Shown in pieces: positions 1 to 11,771 of a stretch of 64,000 bases of DNA. A program made the position numbers and the translations under genes. A model generated the notes under the pieces. That model ran no database searches, was not told where the DNA came from, and saw only the letters and a program-made list of their open reading frames with translations. Positions within the stretch are counted from its first letter, which is position 1, and each line of letters begins with the position of its first letter. Source of the DNA: Apostichopus japonicus (lineage: Eukaryota; Echinodermata; Holothuroidea; Aspidochirotida; Stichopodidae). The DNA lies in the NCBI RefSeq assembly GCF_037975245.1, contig NC_092577.1, forward strand, positions 18,230,398-18,294,397. The letters are read 5' to 3'.

Positions 1-1653
1 GATCACGACTTCCTGTTCAGAACCTTAGAGTCCTTCGGATTGAACTCCGTATATATTCGTTGGGTCTCGTTACTATACAAGGACGTCACGAGCATTGTCA
101 CTGTTAACGGATTAACTTCTGGTCCCTTCCCGGTTCGAAGAGGAGTCCGTCAGGGTTGTCCCCTCTCCCCGTTGTTGTATGTTCTCTTCAGCGAAACGCT
201 CAGTACCTCGCTGGACAGATGCTTTGGATTTCGACCCTTCAACGTACCGGGTGGGGCTAGAGTTAAATGCGTGCAGTATGCCGATGACGTCACTTGTATT
301 GTGTCGGACCTCGCCTCCTTCAAGCCTTTATCGAAGGTTTTGACCACCTTCCAAGAGGCTACTGGTGCCAGACTGAACAAGTCCAAGACCAAAGGGCTGC
401 GATTGGGAGGTTGGCGCGGCTAATCCCTCCCGTTCGATGCTACTTGGTCAGATGTCATGATCAAGGTAAATGGCATCTGGCTAGGTTATGGTGCCCCGGA
501 GGCCACCACTTGGGCCGAGAAGGCTGATCAGGTGGAGGCAAGGCTCGACACATTCAGTCACAGGTGGCTCTCCCTCCCTGGGAAGGTTACAGTTGTAAAT
601 AGGTTTATTGTTCCTCTCCTTTGGTATCCTGGTACGGTGATCGCCGCACCGGATCATGCCTTGGTGCGACTGGAGAGGATCATTTTTGATTTCATTTGGG
701 GAAAGCGCAAACCAAACCTTGTCAAAAGGACCGTTCTGTATAAGACCCCCTTGAGCGGTGGGCTTGGTTTGGTCCACCTACCATCTAAACTGCGCTTTCT
801 CCTCTTGAAAGGTGTTTTTGTTGCTTTTGAAAATCCTTCGTTTCCCTTTGCTTTTTTTGTTAGGTACTGGGGTGGGTTTCTTTTTCGACACCACTGGCCC
901 GGATCCTTTTCCAATAACCGGCCAAAGGCGACACGCCCTTCTGGGGTCTATACTCAGATTGGTGACTCTCTTCGTAGAATCAAAGAAGAGGGTGGGCCAC
1001 ATGTTCTGCTGAACGTGGCCCCCTCTGTGTTATATCCACCATTGTTTCGTTCAATGCTCGCGCCTGTGTGCCCGTCGGCTTGCCGGACCGCCATCTCTCC
1101 AGATGTGTGGCGGTCTGTGTTTTGCAAGTCACTAGATAGCCGTCTCAGGGACTTGGCGTGGAGGATTGCACATGGGGTCCTCATCACTAACCATTTTCGC
1201 CTAGTCAGGTGGCGATTAGGTGATGGGATTTGTCCCCGTGTGGGCTGTAAAGCCATCGAGACTATGCAGCACATTTTGCTGGAGTGTCCCTTTGTCCGGT
1301 TGGTGTGGGATTGGTTTCACGCCTTCGTTATTGGTGTTATTGGTTGCACACAGTGGGCCATTAGTAGTGATTTTGTTTTGTACGGTTTGTTGCCCCCTGT
1401 GTGCCCAACCTGGGTTAGGGATCTGTTGTTGTTGTTTGCCGCTGTCATCAGAAGACACATCTGGAACAGCAGATGCCGCCTAGTTTTCGACGGGGACGTC
1501 TGGAGGGCAGAGGATGTTGTCCCCCTCGTGCAGAGTGACATCAGGTTGCGCATGGAGGCGGACCATGTACGGCTTCCCGACACTGCCTTTCGTAGACAGC
1601 CCGTCGTCTACTATCGGGACGGCGTTCCCCGGATGAAATTTGGAGTGAGTTAG
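1..1653 (+). pseudogene. Tx1-like LINE ORF2, reverse transcriptase and C-terminal zinc finger (copy A)
   Basis: This is the C-terminal two thirds of a non-LTR retrotransposon ORF2; its 5' part lies outside the window. The reading frame is continuous from base 1 apart from one TAA at 421-423. RT motifs are visible: GVRQGCPLSPLLYVLF (about 145-195) and YADDVT with the catalytic Asp pair (about 277-294). After RT come the thumb region and a Cys/His cluster (CPRVGC, then HILLEC, about 1230-1290), the RVT-type zinc finger usual at the ORF2 end. The protein ends at 1653. It is clearly diverged from the other LINE copies in this window and so belongs to another subfamily. The family would copy its RNA at the nicked target by target-primed reverse transcription. 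With one visible nonsense codon it is a young or lightly damaged copy. The clade is assigned from the ORF1/APE/RT layout of related copies. Confidence 0.85.
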
Positions 1654-1924
1654 TTGGTAGGTGTGGGGGCTGTGTGGTCGTTACATATTATAGGTTCGTT
1701 TAATTTTTCTCTTTGTGGTTTGGGGTTGGCTTTTTGGGGCCTGTTTGTAGTGTTTTATTTGTTTTGCTTCTGTTGGCCTTTGGGTCCGTGCCCTTTTCGC
1801 GTCACGTTAAACGCTGCGTTAGTGAGAGATTGATGGGTTTCAGTTGTTGCTTTACAGACTGGGTTTGTTTTTGGTTTTGTTGACCTTTGGTCCGTGTCCG
1901 TTTCTTAGCACGTAAAAAGCACAC
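1654..1924 (+). mobile_element. 3' UTR and 3' terminus of LINE copy A
   Basis: A G/T-rich untranslated tail runs from the ORF2 stop to CACGTAAAAAGCAC at 1909-1922. The same terminal word closes every other 3'-complete LINE copy here (10176 on minus, 18692, 31882, 45478), so the end is defined by sequence and not by a poly(A) tail. Homology to TE-X begins right after it at 1925, which places the LINE/TE-X junction there. Confidence 0.7.
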
Positions 1925-3216
1925 AATGAACTTGGTTCCTTGCTGTGGAAATTTTCTCTTCAGGTAAGTGTGGTACTTGTCTTTCTCTTTTTTTTTTAAT
2001 AAGCTGTACAGGTTTTTCCTCAAAGAAATTACTCATTCTCTGCAGTTGTGTTAACGAGGCAATGGTCATCTGATGTCAGTAGAATTTGATTTCAAATCCA
2101 TGTGAACAAAATGATATTATTAACTGGACTGGATTTTTTTTTTCATTTGAATATTCTTGTCAGAATCAATACATGAAATCATAACAAAAGGTCAAAGTAT
2201 ATTTCTGAACAAGAAATGCTGCTAGTGAATATTGTTTACTTTGTGAGCCTATAATATGCAGTTTTTAGTAGTTGTCATTGTTAAACATAGATTTCCCAAA
2301 ATCGTGTAAAATCGACTCAGAACAATTTGCTTTGCAAACTTTTGGTATTTACTGTACAATAAGTGCAGTGAATGTGTTTACATCTAGAGGCTCTCATACA
2401 GAGCAACAATTTGAGTTCAAGTGACCTATCAAATGGAAACTGATGAACACTCCAGCAGTTTTAAAAAGCGCTACAAAAGATGTCAATGATGCCATCTGTG
2501 ATCTTTCAAAGCAACGCTAGAGTCAATCAGACCCCCCCCCCCCATAATAAAAGTTGTGCCCCTCCCTCCCATGAACAAATCCTACCCAAAGGAAGCTTGA
2601 TGTTTATGCTGAAAACCTTTACACCTTGCCTTCTTCTGCTGTTCACTGACAGGACACAAAAAAGAACATAACAATGATAAAATCTTGTTTGTTATCCTTT
2701 TCTTTGTGCTTTTCATTATTTTGCCTGTACCAAACAGTGTCCCTCTCCACCCCACCCTGACTGCATGTAAGAGGGAACTAATGACACTGTTAAGGTTCAT
2801 CACATACTACTATTCAGAGCCTGACAATGTTCCACTCTCCCCCACCCCCATGTTTTCATGTGGGACTTATTGTGTATATAAATAATTTTTGGCCTTTGAC
2901 ATGACATTTCCAGTCACAGGCCCTTTTAATTTTTTCCATTGTCTCCCTTCTCCTACTCAAACAAAGACCAGATATGCTTTTGTAATCGACTTCTACAAGT
3001 TTCCTAGGAGACAATAGTAAATAATTTGAAAAAAAAAACACCCCTTCTAAAAGCAACAATACCCCTCCCCAAGCTGGTATTTAAAAATCCAGTGAACCCA
3101 CTAACTAACAAAGAATAATTTTTGCTTAAAATCAATTGCTGATTTTCTACATATTTATTTCACATTATTACAGTCATGGTGAGATTGAATATCTGGAATG
3201 ATGTCCTAAAGAAACA

Positions 3217-4737
3217 AGAGCCCAAGGGCACTGCGGTTCCTTGCTTGGGGTATATGACAATACACATCATATTATCAAGCAAGACTGGGCTGAAATAGTC
3301 CAAGTAATTGTCCTACATGTTCCCATAAAGTAACCAACACTATAGCCAACACTTTTGTGATCACAAAATGTGATCGGATTTTTTATCAAAAGCCACTTTT
3401 GAGATCTAAATATGGCGTCGAAAATGTAAGAAATATAAGAGACCTACAAGCGTGTCAACAGATATGATAACAATGGTGACCTCAGATGACATGACCTTGA
3501 AGTTTCAAAATGTTCCACCACCCCATTCACAACTTGTCCCAAAATATCAACCATGTCACACCTTGGCATTGAGATTTAATTGCATTAAATGTCAAAAAAT
3601 TTACTTTTGAACTTGTATGTAACTTCACACACAAACGTCACCCGGAGGTCAACCAATTGACTTTTTTGATCCGTGAGACTTAAATAGAGCATGACTGTAA
3701 AAATTCAAACATTTTTTCTTTGCCCATTTTCTCCCCCCATAATACTACTTTTTTAACATTAGCTGACCTTGGATCACATGACCGTTAAGTTTGAAAATAT
3801 TCCCCTATACCATTTGCAACTTGTCCAAAAATAATCAACCATGTCACACCTTGGAACTGGGAGTTGTTGCATTAAATGTGTGAAAATTAACTTTGACCTC
3901 GTATAACTTCGCACACGAAGGTCACACGGGTGTCAACCAATTGACATTTTTGATCGGAAGGTACCTTTGATATCCTTTTCTTTTTTGCTTGTTTCCTCCC
4001 AAAATAAGCACATTTTTTCTAATGTGACCTTTGACCTTTTGACCTTGGTTTCAGATGTAGTTTAATCTCCTGATTCCAAAAAACAAAACGAAAAGTCTGT
4101 ACAACCATCCTAACTGCGACCGAAAAACTTTGACCCCATATAACTTCGCACATAAAGGTCACACGGGGTCAACCTATTGACATTTATGATCAGAAGGTAC
4201 TTTTGACATCTGAAAATAGCATCAAAACTGTAAAAATCCCCAAAACACGAAAAGGTCACCAGAGGTCAAATTGAGGTCAAGGGTCACCCAGATGCGGGTC
4301 GACAATTGGATTACATTGAGGCAACTCCCAACCCTAACAGACATTTCGTTCAAGTTATTGCAAAAATACTAGTTTTTTATCATTAATTGACCTTTGGTGA
4401 CCTCGGATCACATGACCGTTAAGTTTGAAAATGCTCCCCTAACCAGTTCACAACTTGTCCCAAAATATTAATCTTGTCGCACATTGGCACTGGGAGTTAT
4501 TGCAGTTTTAATATTTTCGGTTTTTGGACCATAACTGACCTTTGTGGGCACCAAAAACAATAGGGCACACCTTCTCCATATGGCGGATCTATAGTCCAAG
4601 TTTGGCCTCAATCCAACATTCCCTTATTGAGATAGAGCGTACCCAAGCAAGTGTCACACACACACACCCACACACACCCACACACACATACACACGCCAA
4701 CCTGACTGCATAGGTTCCTTTTGCTAAAGGAAGGAAC
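3217..4737. mobile_element. Insertion with GACC-rich internal repeats, inside TE-X copy 1
   Basis: TE-X copy 2 gives the empty site: around 23515 it reads continuously where copy 1 has this 1.5-kb block. The insert holds at least three degenerate repeats with a period near 250-300 bases. Each has a TAACTTCGCACA-like segment followed by GGTCA and CAACC(A/T)ATTGAC (about 3610, 3900, 4135), alternating with ATGACCGTTAAGTTTGAAAAT-like blocks (about 3490, 3780, 4410). The right end has a hairpin (GGTTCCTT and AAGGAACC, 4711-4736) and a CA microsatellite. GACCTTTGACC-rich non-autonomous elements of this kind in marine invertebrates are often Helitron or Helentron related. That class is inference, because I see no rep/helicase gene and no clear target duplication. 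Confidence 0.45.
4656..4696. repeat. (CA)n microsatellite
   Basis: Mostly CA dinucleotides with CCA interruptions, inside the insertion at 3217-4737. No gene is involved. Confidence 0.9.
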
Positions 4738-5617
4738 CAAAAAAGCATGATGGGCGATGTATCGATAAAATGATTGTTGCTGTACATAATAATAGGATCA
4801 TTTAAAGGAAGCAAACCCTGTTATTGTAGCATGAAATAGATCATTTTATTAAATCTATGGCTGATGCTATAATATTACTAGTGACTTAGTTCAAGCAAAG
4901 TTTCTGTACAAACTAGCCTATTATGATAATTTAGGGAAAAATGCAACATGAAGCATCCACTTATGCTATGATACAAGTTTTCGCCTTTGAGCCACACTTC
5001 GCAAATCACGATAGGGGTATATCGTTGCACAGTATGGTATGATTCATGGATAGGTATGGGTTCTACTATTACTGTTACGCAAGTTAGCTCTATACATTTT
5101 CCCCGCTGACGCACGAAAGTTCTGTACAATATGATGTAACATATACTTTTGGCATGTTCGATGTTGATAAACGAATTAATCATTAAACAAGGGGAGCTGA
5201 GAATCATATCAATCTCTTCAATGGCTTTGTCATATTTCAATTAATAACAATGTATATTCTCAACACCAAAAAGATAATGGTACAGTCCAAGTTGAAACGG
5301 ACGAGATTGAAGCCAAAATAAAGATGGGGAGGAAGTTTGCCGTGAAGAATATCTGTTTTGAATTGTAAACCGGATTACAAGTTTTCGTGAAAAATGCTTT
5401 ATAGACGACTATTTCTTCGGGTGCAATTTCGTACTAAATCATTCGAACATTCCAAATTTTGGCATCCTAAATACCAAAATCGAGTTTCGTCTGTCGGATA
5501 GAATAGGAATGGAGCATAGGCAATCAAGGAAGATCAAATTTTCCGCGAATATCGCAAGAATGCCCGAGGCAGCAAAAATCCTTATGTCCGTACCACTAAA
5601 GGGCGGATTTTCACATG

Positions 5618-6962
5618 TAGGTAAAAAAGATCGAGAATATTTTCTTTTGCATCAATTACTGGTTGCGTCTAATGATGATACCATGTTACTAAATAAGCGG
5701 GAGATTATATACACAATTAATGAAGGTTTAGTCAATCAACGGTTCCTTTTTTTATAAATGTGTTTGAGGCTCAATATATATACAAATGACTATTAAATTA
5801 TTGCATTTTTACCGACTCAAATATGTAAATGTTTCTTCACTTTTAATTGATATTTTTAAATCCCTTCGTATGTTTATGCAGATTCATGCCACAGGCATGT
5901 ATCGCGTCGCGTCCCCCCCCCCCCCCCAAGCCTATAGGATGCTACAGCTCCGCGGCCGGTATATTAGAACTTTTAACCGCGTCTTTGTAGTACTTGCAGT
6001 CTAACTAACGCTACTATTTTCATCTATATTTCACCAGTTTAATACAAAATAAGTTAAAATATGGAAAACATGTATGCAGTTGTTAGATGGACATCTTGCA
6101 CAGTTACAAGTATGGGACTTGGTAAGATATCAAAATTTATACTCAGTTTAATACGACTTATCTTGCATTTTTCGATTTAGTTTCAATAATTGTTTATATG
6201 CAACCTGTTTGGTGAATAACATTCGCCTGAAAATTATGCCTAAGAGACTAGCCGTAACGCACCAACAAATCGATACGTAGTCTAACGTTTGATTTCTAGT
6301 TAGGATTCATAAGCCTAACCATCGAGCCTAACACGGTAGGATAGGCAAGAATTCACAGTATTACTGTGACTGCACTATGATCCTAATAAGCTATACTAGC
6401 CTGTAACAGCTAGTTAGGCTATAGCTTAAGTTATAGTGTGATCATGTCCTGTCTAGGCCTACGGCTACAGTGCATGCAGTACTTTTAGTTCCAGCACGAT
6501 CGAGCGCCGTGTGATTTCGTGGTGACAAGAAACTCTCAGAACAATGATTATTTTGTTAGGACAATTGATGGTTCAAATTCAAGTGATTGTCAAAATTATG
6601 CTGATACTGTTTCATCTTCAACAAATGCACTGTATATTTTTGGCTTCACTCTTCCTAGGCCCGCCTGTCCATACGGGGAATGGAACTCGATTCCTCCTGT
6701 ATATTACTTAATTATTACTATGGTTGGACTATAGCCGTGGCTACTTCAATTATACAATTTGGTAGACTGATTAAGCAAACTTGTAGGTTCATAATTACAT
6801 ATGGTACACAAAGCCTTTATTTTCCTGCAGTGTGTTTTTGCTAGAAATGATCACTATACTCTGCTGGATTGTTAGTTATTTTAAACTGTTGAGATCATTT
6901 ATGAAGTGTAACTGGTTCACCCTGACATTCTTTGTTTTCTTATTTTCGAAGATTTGGATTAA
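5618..6962. other. AT-rich spacer, no gene recognised
   Basis: The stretch between TE-X copy 1 and the first putative host exon shows no supported coding region. It has a C homopolymer tract (about 5912-5928) and short open frames such as 6519-6734 without similarity or splice context that I can defend. It may hold upstream exons or the promoter of the gene at 6963-9966, but nothing in the sequence proves it. Confidence 0.5.
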
Positions 6963-7112
6963 ATGAATGAGAGGCTTTCTGCTGTGCAGTCTGTGTACCA
7001 TCCTCCAAGTGACTCTCCAAAAGGAAGGGGACATCGTGTGGTTAGGAAGGTGATACGAGAAGATTTCTTGGAAGGAGACTGTCATTTGTCTACGTCAAAA
7101 GCTCCTTCACAG
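6963..7112 (+). CDS. Putative first coding exon of a host gene (coiled-coil/BEN-like)
   Basis: Fifty codons start at ATG 6963 (MNERLSAVQSVYHPPSDSPK) and end in CAG followed by the donor GTAAGC, phase 0. Composition is coding-like and basic (GRGHRVVRKVIREDF). No known domain is visible in the exon itself. It is grouped with the exons at 8339, 9039 and 9829 because of orientation, spacing and good splice sites. Its phase does not directly match the next exon, so an exon is probably missing between them or the start is wrong. Introns of about 0.5-1.2 kb follow. Moderate to low certainty. Confidence 0.45.
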
Positions 7113-8338
7113 GTAAGCAATTATTTCTGTTTGCATCGAACTACGTACCTGTATGTATACTTTGTAAATATGTCAGTACTCTGGGAAAGAATATTGTCTA
7201 TATAATTTGTTCAGTGAATCTTCTGTTGTGATGTAATAACCAATTGTAATTAGCCAATGTGTCATGCCCTTTAATATATTTAGCCACACCTGTTAGTAAT
7301 TAAGTGTCCTTCATCCATAGATGGAGAGCTGGTCTGCCCTTAAGGTCTCAGGGGTCACATTAGAACGGCCACTGTGTAACATTACTTTCTGTCTTTGGTC
7401 GTAAAATGCTGTCTAAGGTCATATGTTAGATTTTCTCCCTCAGCTATCCCTGTATTTTTCACATTAGTTCAGTTGTTATTAACAGTTTGTTTTAGCAGGT
7501 TGTTCACTGCAGTTTCATATTTGTGTATAGGTGGCAACACTGTTTTATCCGCCTACCAGCCACTCTTTTGTGTATACAGTTTTTGTCCTGGCAAATTAAT
7601 AGTTCGTAAGTACTGTTTTGTTTATTTTCTAGATTGTTGGAAATTACCTTTAAACAAGGTATCATCAATTGTTTAGGACATTGACCAGTTATATGAATTA
7701 CTTATTCACCTTATCTTTCAGCAACTAAGTATGTACCTTTAGAGCACAGTTACATGCTACGTGCTTGCTCACCGTTCAAAGCACATGGGTATCTAGTCTT
7801 TGTTAGGTATCTAACAGTATACTTCATGTTCTAATTAATTTACTTATTTAACCTTTGTAGTTTCTATTTTCAAGTTCATGGATGTTATCGGTTAGTTCGT
7901 TGTTAATCAGGTAATTAATCTGAAAGTACATTTTTGTAGATGGGCTATTTGAGGTAACCTACTTAATTCTCATCTTTTTCATACTCAGTAATAGTTATGT
8001 TATTTTATCATAACCGTCATTGTCAGCACGTCACCAATCTGAGAACAATCATTTTCTTATTTAAGTTAGTAATTAATCTCGTAAAGCTGTAGTATTATTT
8101 TGAATCATTTATCTTGTTTCACAGTTTTACCACATAAATACAAGTGGGGAAATTCAGAAAGTTACATCTGTCTTTGCCTCATTTTTTGGGTTAGCTGGCT
8201 GTCTAGCGAGCATATTCTACGCGAGTGAGGGCAGTACACAATGAGTTTCCTGGGTAGTTGCTTATTTATTCAGAGATTTATCAATTCCCTTGAGATCTAT
8301 GTTATGATCTTTAACCTATGGTTTGCTCCTATTAATAA
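7113..8338. other. Intronic or intergenic DNA between putative exons
   Basis: AT-rich sequence without a supportable gene. A 93-codon open frame at 7395-7676 has no recognisable feature and looks like chance. A missing exon that would repair the phase difference between the exons ending at 7112 and starting at 8339 could lie here. Confidence 0.4.
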
Positions 8339-8512
8339 GGGATGATGCTGGAGACAGAATCATTGCAAAAGTTATGCAAAATACAGAAGAAGATGATGCG
8401 GTTGGTGACAATTTTGTAGAGGCCAGCTTGATTGCGAGCTTGAAGTCTGAGGTTGCAAGCTTACGAAAACGCATAGAGGATTTGGAAAAACAGAACAACC
8501 TACTACAGAACT
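8339..8512 (+). CDS. Putative coiled-coil exon of the same host gene
   Basis: The open exon runs from an AG acceptor at 8337-8338 to the donor GTAAGT at 8513. It encodes an acidic stretch and then a heptad-like coiled coil with leucines and charged residues in register (SLKSEVASLRKRIEDLEKQN). It ends in phase 1, which fits the acceptor phase at 9039 exactly, so joining these two exons keeps the frame. A coiled coil ahead of a DNA-binding domain suggests a dimerising nuclear protein. That role is inferred. Confidence 0.6.
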
Positions 8513-9038
8513 GTAAGTGTTTGTTGGTAAATAACTTAATATGTTAACATGTTCCTTTTAAAGTCACAAACTTTTATGTCATTGATTGTTGCAATCGCAA
8601 AAGGTCATTTCATCACCTGCAGAAAGAAGACCAGCATTAAAGAAATGTTAAGCCACTGATCTGATATGAAATCTGACCTACGACTGTTGAGACAGGCTGT
8701 TTTTTTAGGTTATAACTGTCAGTAATTCAATGTCTGGCACTAAAATTTGTTGAATTTGCTTCTGCAAACCCTTAACATTGCCTGTCTGTCAAACTGTGCT
8801 ATGCTCTTCGGCTGAAAACTTCGATACGGTGTTTTACTTTTTTATATTCATTTTAGGAAAATGAGAGACATAAATGGGTATTTTACTTAGAAGAATCTAA
8901 ATGAATGGGAATTAAAGTAGTGCTTTAAGGAGGAATGCAGTTCCAAATATTAATATGACTGCTCCAAGTTTAATGGACCAATTCGGTCAATGTTTTGGTC
9001 AGTACAAACTTTATTTTTATTTCATTTCCTGTTCTCAG

Positions 9039-9336
9039 TGCTACCAGACACGCTAACAGAGTTAAAAGATGCAATTGCATCTTTGAATCAAAACAGGTGT
9101 AGAATAATACCACCAGCAACCCCACCAAGACGGCCCTTGTCCACATTTCATGTGCCAGTAACACCGCCACCTTCAACTGCTTCCCCACCAAAACAACCCT
9201 CGCCTATTGAGTTTCCTGTGCCAGTGCCGTCATCACTATCAGCTATCACCAAACTTAGACAACCTTTAGCTACCTTGCAGCCAGTACAGACACCACCTTG
9301 CAGTCAGCTCCTGGGACAGTAGAAGACATTGGGAAG
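9039..9336 (+). CDS. Putative Pro/Thr-rich linker exon of the same host gene, with a frame break
   Basis: The acceptor TTCTCAG at 9032-9038 follows a T-rich tract. The exon continues the coiled coil (LTELKDAIASLNQN) and then becomes a Pro/Ser/Thr-rich linker. In this frame a TAG occurs at 9320-9322. The frame entering the next exon (ending in VEDIGK before a possible donor at 9337) is offset by one base, so there is a one-base indel near 9290-9320, or an alternative splice, or a sequencing error. If the indel is real, the gene is damaged here. Confidence 0.5.
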
Positions 9337-9828
9337 GTTCGTATAAAAAATCTTCTTTGAAACTGAATGTGATATGCAAACACATTGTGCTTGTAGCACT
9401 GTTTGTATCATCTGGTTTTTCCTAAAAAAAAAACAGTCAGAAGTCTTCTTTATAACGACCCTATGCACGTGTACATGTTTTCTGCTAGTGCTACTATAGC
9501 TAACTAAGCTAACGTAACACGCAAACCAATGCAGGGTCACACACCATCGTATGCAGTGTTACATGTTTACACTCCGGGAGGGGGCTGCAAAAAGTTGTGT
9601 GATGTCAAATGCAAGTACTCTTTTGTATATGGTATTGACTGTTTGTAATTAAGTGTCACCTGGATGGAAATAATTTCAGCCACCTACTGTGAGTTCATAG
9701 GCAGTTTCAGCTTAGCAGCACTTTAGCAGTGATGTGTAGAAGAAGAAAAAGGTTGATAATTGTAACCATAAGGCAAGTGGTTTGACCCATCAATCATTTC
9801 TTTACTGGTACTGTTTATGTTTATGTAG

Positions 9829-9966
9829 TACACAGAAAACTTTGTCATCGATGACAACATTGAGAAGTTAATGACAGCCATTTTTCAGAGAAGAGACATG
9901 GCAAGCAGAAGTCTCTCTGGAAGAAATGGGAAAGAATATCTTCCTGTGGAGAAAGTGCTGTTATTG
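9829..9966 (+). CDS. Putative BEN-domain-like exon of the same host gene
   Basis: Forty-six codons lie between an AG acceptor (9827-9828) and the donor GTAAGT at 9967, phase 0 at both ends. The translation includes NIEKLMTAIFQRRDMASRSL followed by SGRNGKEYLPVEKV. The pattern of a short helix, an aromatic and charged turn, Ser-x-Ser-Gly-Arg and then a hydrophobic helix resembles the middle of a BEN domain, a DNA- or chromatin-binding fold. The match is by eye only. The rest of the domain would lie downstream, where LINE copy C begins at 10176. Confidence 0.45.
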
Positions 9967-10340
9967 GTAAGTGTATGAGTATATAATTTTTTATCAATAT
10001 TGTACTAAGTTCATTAACGAGGGAATGAAGGTAAGCCAGACATATAACTTGATTAATCACTTTACAACAACGCATGGCACTGATGACTGATGTTTGTTGA
10101 GCGACACACTACACAAATATTTTGAAAGAGCTATGGCTCAAACAGTAGCATTCATTTATTTACCACATACAAAATGTGCTTTTTACGTGACCCGTCATAC
10201 GGGATACAAAACGTCACGGCCAAACGGCACTACCAAACCATCCCATTCTTACAAACGAAACTCAGGTCAAGCGAGCCCTAAAAAAGTACATACGCCCACC
10301 GACCTGTAGAGACAAAACGCCCAACCACCCACTGAAACAT

Positions 10341-11021
10341 TCAAAAAACCACAAAAGGACGACCAGCACGCAGCGAAACAAAACAGCCTTCCCAAGCACA
10401 CCACCGTCCAAAAAAGGCAGCCCCAGATAAACGGCGAAAATCGCCTTCAACTTGAAGGCGAATGTCAGACTTCACCGCCTCCAGGACTGCCTGCCAACTG
10501 GCAAATTTCTCCCTAAAGACAACATCACATCTATTCCTCCAAATAAGTTTTTTTTTAAACAGAACAAACATACGCTGCAACACAGCAACAGAACAAACTG
10601 GAGGATCTAATCCATATAAAACAAAGCCCTGTCGTACCGACCAGGAACGGTCTCCCGTTAAACGGTCGGTCCAGGACTGAAACCACTCCCACAAGTTGAA
10701 AACAAAGGGGCAATGCCAAAACACATGGGCAGTACTTTCTAAGCTGTCACAGCCGGTCCTCGGGCACAGTCCATCACCCAATCGCCAGTGATACCTTTTC
10801 AGATTGGTCACCAAGGCAGCGTGTGCAATTCTCCACGCAAGATCACGGAGCCTGCAACCATTCAGCCTTGAATGCACCGAACGCCATACTTCGACAGGAT
10901 GACGTCCCTGTACAAAAATTGCATTGAAGGCCCTATCCCGCAAGGAACTGAGACCGAGGGCCGGCCGTGACAGGTCAACAGGGGGCAACTCAATAAGAGC
11001 GGAGCAAATGACACGCACCAC
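10341..11021 (-). pseudogene. LINE copy C, ORF2 C-terminal region
   Basis: This open stretch of 226 codons matches the ORF2 C-terminus of copies B and F. It contains LRDLAWRIAHAALVTNLKRY and the Cys/His zinc-finger segment with CPRTGC, then HVFWHC. It is the last part of ORF2 after the RT domain. Upstream, toward 11160, the frame is lost by indels. No catalytic RT motif remains, so the copy is dead. Confidence 0.8.
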
Positions 11022-11193
11022 TCTGCTTGGTTGTGCTACTATGCGGTTCTCTGTTGCTAAACAGCGCCGGAACCCATCGACGCAAGTGCAACCCGCACCA
11101 AAAACTTACAAAATATGAACAAGGCAACCCTGGGTCAGTTACCGCTACAAACCATTGCTTAAATAACAAACGCCCTCTTGACCAGCTCTGTAC

Positions 11194-11745
11194 TGTAATA
11201 TTGTGACGAGCCCGGCTCCTCCGATAGTAATACTATATCGGGACTCGCGATAGAAAGGTACTGGGGTTATCTTCATGCCGTATTTATGCCTCTTCAGGAG
11301 ATGTCTCGAACGGGCGAAAACAATGAGTTCACAGAAAAACAATTTCACAAGATCGGATTTGATTAGTGATTCCGTATAATTTCTTCTCTGTCGATTCTCT
11401 TTACAAATAAAACTAAATTACAATGATTTGACTTGACTCCGTCAATTAAGCAATTAGAAGGAGTGATGAAATGGTAACGAAGCAATGACGAACTGGCGAC
11501 GGAGTCAAGTCAAATCATTGTAATTTAGTTTTATTTGTAAGAGAATCGACAGAGAAGAAATTATACCGAATCATTAATCAAATCCTATCTCGTCAAATTG
11601 TTTTTCTGTGAACTCATTGTTTTCTTCCGTTCGAGACATCTCCTGAAGAAGCATAAATACGGCATGAAGATATCCCAGTGCCTTTCTATCGCGAGTCCCG
11701 ATATAGTATCACTATCGGAGGAGCCTGGCTCGTCACAATATTACA
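11194..11745. mobile_element. Foldback MITE, long TIRs, 4-bp TSD GTAC
   Basis: The two halves (about 11194-11430 and 11505-11745) are near-perfect reverse complements with ends TGTAATATTGTGACGAG and CTCGTCACAATATTACA, and only a short unique centre. GTAC lies immediately outside each end (11190-11193 and 11746-11749). Uninterrupted LINE copies B, D and F have a single GTAC at this place, so the target duplication is verified internally. TG...CA ends with 4-bp TSDs are typical of elements moved by retroviral-like integrases such as Ginger. That classification is inference. No gene is present. Confidence 0.85.
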
Positions 11746-11771
11746 GTACCACCAGACCATATCAATGAACT

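Larger units (their letters stand above)
1925..5617 (-). mobile_element. TE-X copy 1: inverted, truncated copy of the 7.6-kb DNA element at 22537-30146
   Basis: This segment is the reverse complement of about 22537-25085. The outer end at 5586-5617 reproduces the TE-X terminal inverted repeat (core CCACTAAAGGGCGGATTTTC). The inner end stops at 1925 where LINE A ends, so the other TE-X end is missing. No convincing coding region is seen. A 68-codon minus ORF (2856-3059) is shared with copy 2 (23670-23873) with a few changes, but it is too short and isolated to call a gene. Copy 1 carries an extra ~1.5 kb (3217-4737) that copy 2 lacks. The two copies form an imperfect inverted repeat about 17 kb apart. 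Confidence 0.75.

Noticed and set aside
2856-3059. 67-codon ORF conserved between the two TE-X copies
   Set aside because: Similarity is explained by whole-element DNA identity; no splice or domain evidence supports coding.
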